Both the position numbers and the translations under genes were made by a program. From Bacteroidia bacterium (GTDB lineage Bacteria > Bacteroidota > Bacteroidia > Cytophagales > Cyclobacteriaceae), in assembly GCA_016650355.1 (NCBI GenBank), contig JAENVX010000006.1, positions 1-12,341 on the forward strand: a stretch of DNA of 12,341 bases. Direction: 5' to 3'. Below are positions 6,948-12,341 of this stretch, one piece after another; positions within the stretch are counted from its first letter, which is position 1; each line of letters starts with the position of its first letter. Below the pieces are notes generated by a model that was not told where the DNA came from, did no database searches, and worked only from the letters and a program-made list of their open reading frames with translations.

Positions 6948-9398
6948 ATGCTCCAGAACTATATCAAAGTTGCTCTTCGTTCTATTTTCCGCAACAAGCT
7001 CACTGCGTTCATTAATATTGGGGGACTTGCACTTGCTATGATGTGTGCCATTTTGATTTATCTGTTTGTTACAGACGAATTGAATTATGATCGGTACAAC
7101 AGCCAGGCGGACCGCACGTATCGCATCACCCGTGCATTCCTAAATCGTGATGGTGTGGCAAACCTACACTTGGCTAATGTGGCACCACCAATAGGCCCGC
7201 TGGTTAAAAATGATTTTGGCGAAGTTGAAGCAATGGCTCGCACCGTCAACTTCGGGCTAGTAATTGGTCAGGAAGAAAATGGAGAGCTCATCAAAAACTT
7301 CTCTGAAGATTTTCTCTTTTTAGTGGAGCCTGATATTTTCAAAATCTTTGATATAAACGTCAAAGCCGGTGATCCCGAAAAAGCATTAGTACGCCCCTTC
7401 ACGGTAATGTTATCTGAAAAAACAGCTCGCAAATTTTTTGCAGATGGAAACGCTTTAGGCAAGCGGCTCCGCGCCAACAATCAATTCGATTTAGAGGTGA
7501 CAGGCGTATACGAGGATTTTCCAAAACAAGCGCATTGGCACCCAGAGTATATGGTCTCGTTTAGCACCCTGGAGAATGATAACATTTATGGAAGAAAGGG
7601 CTTGGAGACTAACTGGGGCAACAATATGTTTGGAACATATTTACTCGTAGAAAAAGGTACCGATCCGAAAAAGATAGAAAAGGGATTTCCTGAATTCCTG
7701 AATAAACATTTCGGAACATATGCTATTGCGAACTTTGGCGTACCTCCAGATTTTGTTGCTTCCAAAGCCACCACGCTTTTTTTACAAAAACTTACCGATA
7801 TTCACCTTCGCTCCCATCTCGATGATGAACTTGAAGTAAACGGCAACATCAACAACGTGTATATGATGGCTGTAATTGGCTTGTTCATAGTTTTGATTGC
7901 TTGTTTCAATTTTATCAACCTGTCAACCGCGCGGGCAACAAAACGTGCCAAAGAGGTAGGTATGAGAAAAGTAGTGGGTGCTTTCAAAAATCAATTGATT
8001 ATTCAATACCTAAGTGAATCTGTCCTAATTGCACTACTTGCCCTAATTTTTGGGCTCAGCCTTTCTACCGTATCGATCGGTTGGCTGAACGCCTTTACTG
8101 GAAAGACTTTAATAATCAGCTTGGTGGATAATTCGACCTTGTTTCTTGGACTGCTCTTATTTGCAGTGTGTGTTGGAATTTTGGCAGGTCTCTATCCTGC
8201 TTTAGTACTTTCGAGTTTCAAACCTGTACTTGTGCTAAAAGGACAACAAGGTTCTGCAAAAGGGAAAGGACTACTTCGCAAGTCATTAGTGGTGGCACAG
8301 TTTTCAATCTCTATTGTACTCTTGATCGCAACTGCCATCACCTTTCAGCAACTGGGATATTTGAACAATCGTAATTTGGGCTACAATAAAGATCAGGTCA
8401 TAACGCTTCCTTATTATGACGAACTATCGGATGCTTATCAATCATTTTACAATGAGTTGGTTAAGTTTTCTGGTATCAAAACGTTAAGCCGCTCTTCCCG
8501 CATCCCCACAGGCAGACTGCTCGATAGCCAGGGCCCTCCTCTGATAATGAAAGGTGACAGTTTGGTTAACTCTACTGTCACGACAAAAAATGTAAGGGTT
8601 GACTATGAATTTTTTAACTCCTATAGCATTGGGTTTGCTGCTGGAAGAGACTTTTCGAAATCAATACCCACTGACGACTCACTTGCTTTTATTGTAAATG
8701 AGACGGCAGCCCGAAGTTATGGCTGGACAGACTTGAATGATGCCATCAATAAAGACTTCAACTATGGGGGCACAACAGGTAAGTTGATTGGTATTGTGAA
8801 GGACTTTCATTTTGAATCCTTACATCAACAAATTGTTCCGTTGGTGTTTCACATGGGAAATTACAACAATATGTCGGTGCAGATATCGGGCACGAATATG
8901 AAAGAAGGAATAGAACATATCGAAAAAATATGGAAAGAGTTTCTACCTAAGCGACCCTTTAGTTATACCTTTCTAAGCGATAACTATCGCAAACTTTACG
9001 AAGACGAGCAAACGCAAGGAGAACTCTTCACCATCTTTTCAGGGCTTGCGATCTTCATTGCTTGTCTTGGATTGTTTGGTCTTGCCACCTTCAACACCCT
9101 ACAACGTGTGAAAGAAATTGGTATACGCAAAGTATTAGGCGCTTCTGTGCCCAGCATCCTGACATTACTTTCCAAAGAAATTGTCGTCTTAATTATACTA
9201 GCAAATCTTATGGCCTGGCCGTTGGCCTGGTTCTTTATGAACAAGTGGCTTGGTACCTTCGCCTATCATGTAGACATGAATATTGGTATCTACTTGTTGT
9301 CGGCATTCGCTGCAATCACGTTGGCGTTGGTAACCGTGAGCACCCAAACCATTCGGGCCGCCATGACTAATCCTTCAAACACGCTTCGATACGAGTGA
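6948..9398 (+). CDS. FtsX/MacB-type ABC transporter permease, full length
   Basis: The 816-residue inner-membrane protein is a paralogue of the permease at 1383. It begins MLQNYIKVALRSIFRNK, the usual N-terminus of this group, with TM1 near 20-42 and a MacB-like periplasmic domain to about 300. TM2-TM4 lie near 303-422 and TM5 near 445-466. A second periplasmic domain (about 470-690) carries AAGRDFS and GIVKDFHFESLH, and TM6-TM8 are near 693-800. The two FtsX signatures are AKEVGMRKVVGA (334-345) and VKEIGIRKVLGAS (721-733). The length is typical and no frame defect is seen. It is probably in one operon with the dioxygenase-like gene that starts 11 bases downstream. No ATPase subunit is encoded nearby, so the complex must recruit one from elsewhere. 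The substrate is unknown. Confidence 0.96.
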   Translation: MLQNYIKVALRSIFRNKLTAFINIGGLALAMMCAILIYLFVTDELNYDRYNSQADRTYRITRAFLNRDGVANLHLANVAPPIGPLVKNDFGEVEAMARTVNFGLVIGQEENGELIKNFSEDFLFLVEPDIFKIFDINVKAGDPEKALVRPFTVMLSEKTARKFFADGNALGKRLRANNQFDLEVTGVYEDFPKQAHWHPEYMVSFSTLENDNIYGRKGLETNWGNNMFGTYLLVEKGTDPKKIEKGFPEFLNKHFGTYAIANFGVPPDFVASKATTLFLQKLTDIHLRSHLDDELEVNGNINNVYMMAVIGLFIVLIACFNFINLSTARATKRAKEVGMRKVVGAFKNQLIIQYLSESVLIALLALIFGLSLSTVSIGWLNAFTGKTLIISLVDNSTLFLGLLLFAVCVGILAGLYPALVLSSFKPVLVLKGQQGSAKGKGLLRKSLVVAQFSISIVLLIATAITFQQLGYLNNRNLGYNKDQVITLPYYDELSDAYQSFYNELVKFSGIKTLSRSSRIPTGRLLDSQGPPLIMKGDSLVNSTVTTKNVRVDYEFFNSYSIGFAAGRDFSKSIPTDDSLAFIVNETAARSYGWTDLNDAINKDFNYGGTTGKLIGIVKDFHFESLHQQIVPLVFHMGNYNNMSVQISGTNMKEGIEHIEKIWKEFLPKRPFSYTFLSDNYRKLYEDEQTQGELFTIFSGLAIFIACLGLFGLATFNTLQRVKEIGIRKVLGASVPSILTLLSKEIVVLIILANLMAWPLAWFFMNKWLGTFAYHVDMNIGIYLLSAFAAITLALVTVSTQTIRAAMTNPSNTLRYE

Positions 9399-9409
9399 AA
9401 AAGTAAACT

Positions 9410-10039
9410 ATGAAGAGTCCTCAGCTAATAGGTTTGTTTTTGGTTTCTACCGCTTGCTATGGTCAACAAGTGAAGCAAGCACCTGATCAGGCCATTGCCG
9501 ACTATTGTGATGGATGCGAAATGATGTATGAGGGCATTTCGTTACTCAACAATATTTCATGGGAGGCTTCGCTGGCAAATAAAGGTGAACCCGGTGCCAG
9601 CCTTGAAATAATAGGCACAGTGTATATGCTAGATGGCAAAACTCCTGCAAAGGATATCGTACTCTATGTTTATCATACAGATGCTAAGGGATTATACTCT
9701 GGTGCCCAAGGCCAGGTAAACGGAACGCGCCATGGGCACTTGCGCGGATGGGTTAAGACAAATGAACTAGGGCAGTTTAAGATCAAGAGCATCCGACCAG
9801 CACCGTACCCTAATGGAAACATCCCCGCCCACCTTCACCTTCTCGTGAAGGAACCCAATAAAACGCTGTACTATATTGACGAAGTCTGGTTTGAAGATGA
9901 TCCACTTGTCACAACAGAAATGAAACGAAAAGCAGAGAAACGCGGGGGCAACCTTACTATTCCTTTGACGAAAGAAGGCAATGGGTGGAGAGGAATTCTA
10001 AAGATCACCTTAGGTCTGAACATTCCCAACTACCATTGA
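9410..10039 (+). CDS. Exported intradiol ring-cleavage dioxygenase-like protein
   Basis: The 209-residue protein has a short signal sequence (cleavage probably after CYG, before QQVK). The lipoprotein reading STAC is possible, but its -3 residue is not the usual Leu. Residues 64-165 match the beta-sandwich of intradiol dioxygenases such as protocatechuate 3,4-dioxygenase: IIGTVYMLDGKTPA, VLYVYHTDAKGLYS, HLRGWVKTNELGQF, RPAPYPNG and PAHLHLLVKEP, then YYIDEVWFEDDP. The expected ferric-iron ligands are all present: Tyr96, Tyr133, His141 and His143. The catalytic Arg that precedes PAHIH in classical enzymes is Ile138 here. A CDGC pair at residues 33-36 recalls exported Bacteroidota members. Known members open catechol rings; export to the envelope and the lack of nearby catabolic genes make that substrate doubtful. 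It starts 11 bases after the permease stop, so the two are likely co-transcribed. Confidence 0.87.
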   Translation: MKSPQLIGLFLVSTACYGQQVKQAPDQAIADYCDGCEMMYEGISLLNNISWEASLANKGEPGASLEIIGTVYMLDGKTPAKDIVLYVYHTDAKGLYSGAQGQVNGTRHGHLRGWVKTNELGQFKIKSIRPAPYPNGNIPAHLHLLVKEPNKTLYYIDEVWFEDDPLVTTEMKRKAEKRGGNLTIPLTKEGNGWRGILKITLGLNIPNYH

Positions 10040-10110
10040 GACTTCTGAGTTTCAAAAAAAATCTCTATAAATAAAGAACCTACCATAGTCATATTCGTTT
10101 TTTATTGCGT

Positions 10111-10118
10111 TAATTTTG
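10111..10118 (+). promoter_or_regulatory. Possible -7 promoter box of the arginine operon
   Basis: TAATTTTG matches the Bacteroidota -7 consensus TAnnTTTG exactly. No TTG or TTTG is found 17-20 bases upstream, so the -33 element is missing or degenerate. It lies about 70 bases after the dioxygenase-like gene and would produce a leader of nearly 290 bases before the GNAT start at 10413. Confidence 0.4.
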
Positions 10119-10190
10119 TTAAAATTTTTTTGAATGCCATTTATCTGAAGAAAAACATCAAAGCGAATTGGAAAAATTAACTATCCCATC

Positions 10191-10354
10191 TGAGAACCTT
10201 GGCTTTAATGCCTCTCTCACCAATGCCTCCCCGGCATTGTCCAACCTCCTAAGCACTGTTTGCTCAGTGACAAGGCGACCGCATAGGCGGATCCGAATCT
10301 GAAACCTGTTGTTTACGAACAATAGTTCGGTGAATCCACTTTGTGGGATTCGCC
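10191..10354 (+). promoter_or_regulatory. Structured leader upstream of the arginine operon (possible cis-regulatory RNA or repeat element)
   Basis: Hairpins follow one another closely in this GC-richer stretch. TGAGA pairs with TCTCA (10191-10195 with 10215-10219). CAATGCC pairs with GGCATTG across a five-base loop (10221-10239), CACTG with CAGTG (10254-10269) and CCGC with GCGG (10279-10290). CTGTTGTT pairs with AACAATAG around a TACG loop of the UNCG type (10306-10325), and GGTGAATCC with GGATTCGCC (10329-10354); these last two stems each contain one G-U pair. Two arms have rival partners: GGCATT (10233-10238) can also pair with AATGCC at 10207-10212, and GATTCG (10347-10352) with CGAATC at 10294-10299. 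I recognise no known riboswitch class. The position before arginine genes suggests attenuation or sensing, but a degenerate mobile or intergenic repeat is equally possible, because the reverse strand reads as an open frame. Confidence 0.42.
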
Positions 10355-10412
10355 TTGAAGTGCTTTATAGCATTTGTAATTAATCATTCAAAATTTAATA
10401 AGAATAAAAACT

Positions 10413-11165
10413 TTGGAAGACAATATAATTGTCAGAACAGCAACAGCTGCTGACGTACATTATGCTGATACCATCACCAACGAGATGGCAGAATCAGCAA
10501 AGGCGCGTGGAACTGGAATAGCCAGACGCTCCCCTGAATATGTGAAAATGAAAATGATGGAGGACAAGGCCGTTATCGCTGTAACGCGTGATGGCGGCTG
10601 GGTTGGCTTCTGTTACATCGAATCATGGGAACATGAAAAGTTTGTCGCTAATAGTGGACTTATTGTAGCCCCTGCCTACCGCAAGTCGGGTGTGGCAACA
10701 GAGATTAAGCGCAAAGTTTTTGAGCTTTCGCGTAAGAAATATCCCAACTCCAAAATTTTTGGTTTGACCACTGGCCTTGCCGTGATGAAGATCAACTCTG
10801 ATCTGGGATACGAACCTGTAACCTACTCACAACTCACAACCGATGAACAATTCTGGAAGGGGTGTCAGAGCTGCGTAAACTATGAAATTCTGATGAGCAA
10901 GGGCCGTGAGAATTGCATGTGCACTGCAATGCTCTTTGATCCCGTTGAGTCTGCTAAAAAACAAACTGAATTGGTACCTATAGTCGTTACAGCTGAAGGA
11001 AGCCTTGAGCTGCACAAAAAGAGAGAATTTCAGGGTAACTTCAAACTTTTCGAACGTTGGGTAAAATTTAAACAGTTCGTTTTATTGAAAAGCTGGAGGA
11101 AGAAACAAAGTGAAAATCCTTCCGAAAAGAAGAATTCGTTTTTAAGTTTCCTGTTCTTCTGGTAG
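10413..11165 (+). CDS. GNAT family N-acetyltransferase at the head of the arginine operon
   Basis: The 250-residue protein starts at TTG (10413), chosen because the first GNAT strand, IIVRTATAADVHYAD, begins at residue 5 and the next in-frame ATG (residue 25) would cut it off. Strand beta-4, VANSGLIVAPAYR, leads into RKSGVA (90-95), the acetyl-CoA pyrophosphate loop. FGLTTGLAVMKINSDLGYE (116-133) is the following GNAT core. Residues 151-170 hold CQSC and CMC, a four-cysteine arrangement that could bind a metal. The basic C-terminal tail (about 205-250) ends in hydrophobic FLSFLFFW. argG follows after 51 bases. In Bacteroidota a GNAT of this type commonly precedes argG, so it is a reasonable candidate for glutamate N-acylation, the first step of arginine synthesis. 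That role is inferred; the substrate has not been shown by sequence. Confidence 0.88.
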   Translation: MEDNIIVRTATAADVHYADTITNEMAESAKARGTGIARRSPEYVKMKMMEDKAVIAVTRDGGWVGFCYIESWEHEKFVANSGLIVAPAYRKSGVATEIKRKVFELSRKKYPNSKIFGLTTGLAVMKINSDLGYEPVTYSQLTTDEQFWKGCQSCVNYEILMSKGRENCMCTAMLFDPVESAKKQTELVPIVVTAEGSLELHKKREFQGNFKLFERWVKFKQFVLLKSWRKKQSENPSEKKNSFLSFLFFW

Positions 11166-11216
11166 CAGCTTATCCAAAATAAAAATAGATCCAAGAAGGT
11201 GGATTAGAAAATTGTT

Positions 11217-12341
11217 ATGAAAAAGAAGGTAGTACTTGCATTTAGTGGAGGATTGGATACCTCTTATTGCGGTAAACATCTGTCCGATGATTTGGGCTAC
11301 GAAGTCCATACCATCACCGTAAATACAGGTGGGTTTAATGCAGATGAAATTTCCGAAATTGAAAAACGAGCTATAAGCCTTGGTGTTGCCTCTCACAAAA
11401 CAGTTGACGAAACAAAAAATTACTATGAGAAAGTAATTCAGTACCTCGTCTTCGGAAATGTGTTGAAGAATGGAACCTATCCGTTAAGCGTCAGTGCTGA
11501 ACGCATGTCACAAGCCCTGGTAGTGGCCAATTATGCAAAGGAAATAAAAGCCGATGCCGTAGCTCATGGAAGCACCGGAGCAGGAAACGACCAGGTGCGT
11601 TTTGATATGATCTTTCAAATTTTGGTTCCAGGCATTGAAATTATTACACCTATTCGCGATAAAAAGTTGAGCCGCGAAGAGGAGATCGAATACTTGAAAT
11701 CAAAAGGCATTGCCTTCAATTTTGAAAAAGCCAAGTACTCAATTAACAAAGGAATCTGGGGAACTAGTGTTGGCGGTCGCGAGACACTCAATTCAATGGG
11801 GTCACTTCCAGAAGAAGCTTGGCCAACTCAAGTCACCAAACAAGGAAGCGAAGAAGTAAGACTTGGCTTTGAGAAAGGACATTTGACTTCTGTAAATGGA
11901 AAATTATTTAAACATTCCACGGATGCGATTCACCACCTTCAATCCATTGCTGGAAGTTACGGGATAGGACGGGACATCCATGTGGGCGATACTATCATTG
12001 GTATCAAAGGTCGTGTTGGGTTTGAAGCAGCTGCTCCGATGCTAATTATTAAAGGTCATCATGCTTTAGAAAAACATGTCCTCACGAAATGGCAACTGAG
12101 TTGGAAGGATCAACTGGGACAATTTTATGGCAACTGGTTGCATGAGGGGCAATACCTGGATCCCATCATGAGAGACATTGAGGCGTTCTTGACTAACTCA
12201 CAAAATAATGTTACGGGGGTAGTATCCCTGACACTTTACCCATATCGATATCAAATTAACGGGATAGAATCTACGTTTGATTTAATGTCATCAAAGTTTG
12301 GCAAGTATGGGGAAATGAATTTAGGCTGGACAGGTGAAGAT
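11217..12341 (+). CDS. argG: Argininosuccinate synthase, 3' end outside the window
   Basis: The frame from ATG 11217 is open for 375 codons to the window edge; family members have about 395-400 residues, so only a short C-terminus is missing. The enzyme joins citrulline and aspartate using ATP to form argininosuccinate, in the cytoplasm. The N-type ATP pyrophosphatase loop is AFSGGLDTS (residues 8-16). HGSTGAGNDQVRFD (117-130) is the second nucleotide- and aspartate-binding block; classical enzymes have GCTGKGNDQVRFE. YPLSVSAERMSQA, KGIWGTSVGGRE and KGRVGFEAAAP are further family blocks. It lies 51 bases downstream of the GNAT gene on the same strand, and no terminator was seen between them, so one transcript is likely. 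Other arginine genes are expected beyond the right edge. Confidence 0.96.
   Translation, partial: MKKKVVLAFSGGLDTSYCGKHLSDDLGYEVHTITVNTGGFNADEISEIEKRAISLGVASHKTVDETKNYYEKVIQYLVFGNVLKNGTYPLSVSAERMSQALVVANYAKEIKADAVAHGSTGAGNDQVRFDMIFQILVPGIEIITPIRDKKLSREEEIEYLKSKGIAFNFEKAKYSINKGIWGTSVGGRETLNSMGSLPEEAWPTQVTKQGSEEVRLGFEKGHLTSVNGKLFKHSTDAIHHLQSIAGSYGIGRDIHVGDTIIGIKGRVGFEAAAPMLIIKGHHALEKHVLTKWQLSWKDQLGQFYGNWLHEGQYLDPIMRDIEAFLTNSQNNVTGVVSLTLYPYRYQINGIESTFDLMSSKFGKYGEMNLGWTGED

Noticed and set aside
10191..10354. A known riboswitch (TPP, cobalamin, SAM) or a tRNA in the leader.
   Set aside because: None of the conserved core blocks of these classes was found, and the hairpins do not make a cloverleaf.
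1..12341. CRISPR array, phage genes, integrase, restriction-modification or toxin-antitoxin system.
   Set aside because: No regularly spaced palindromic repeats and no matching protein motifs were found; the only regular repeat is the three-copy one at 6518-6554.

Overview
The window looks like chromosomal DNA of a member of the Bacteroidota, most likely of the Cytophagales. The signs are AT-rich DNA with weak or absent Shine-Dalgarno sequences, several very large FtsX/MacB-type permeases with no ATPase gene beside them, a 'GIN'/DUF2807 remnant, a 7TMR-DISM membrane protein, a TAnnTTTG-type -7 promoter element, and an arginine operon headed by a GNAT gene directly before argG. The order-level placement is an inference from gene content.

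Positions 1-1079 are partly decayed. First comes the intact 3' end of an FtsX-type permease. It is followed by the start of a DUF2807 (head GIN domain) gene that loses frame and is then joined, near 806-818, to the last ~87 codons of a different permease. This is best explained by a deletion or recombination that removed most of two genes. A ~300-base gap without a recognisable gene follows.

Positions 1383-6577 hold a full-length permease (782 aa), a 7TMR-DISM protein without an output domain 37 bases downstream, and then a separate secreted protein with prenyltransferase/squalene-cyclase-like repeats. This part ends in a strong intrinsic terminator whose left arm lies within a three-copy 14-base tandem repeat. 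About 370 bases without a convincing gene follow.

Positions 6948-10039 hold a second full-length permease (816 aa). Eleven bases after its stop codon begins a small exported protein of the intradiol ring-cleavage dioxygenase family that keeps all four expected iron ligands.

From about 10111 the window changes to an arginine biosynthesis operon: a promoter-like -7 box, a leader of nearly 300 bases with several hairpins, a GNAT acetyltransferase with a TTG start, and argG, which runs off the right edge. The leader is the least explained stretch. It can form competing stems, and its reverse strand is open for 68 codons with a protein-like reading.

The permeases have no ATPase partner in view, so their ATP-binding subunits would have to be encoded elsewhere. 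Their sensor-like, toroid and dioxygenase-like neighbours all act at or outside the inner membrane, which suggests an envelope stress or export theme. No direct functional link can be shown from sequence alone.
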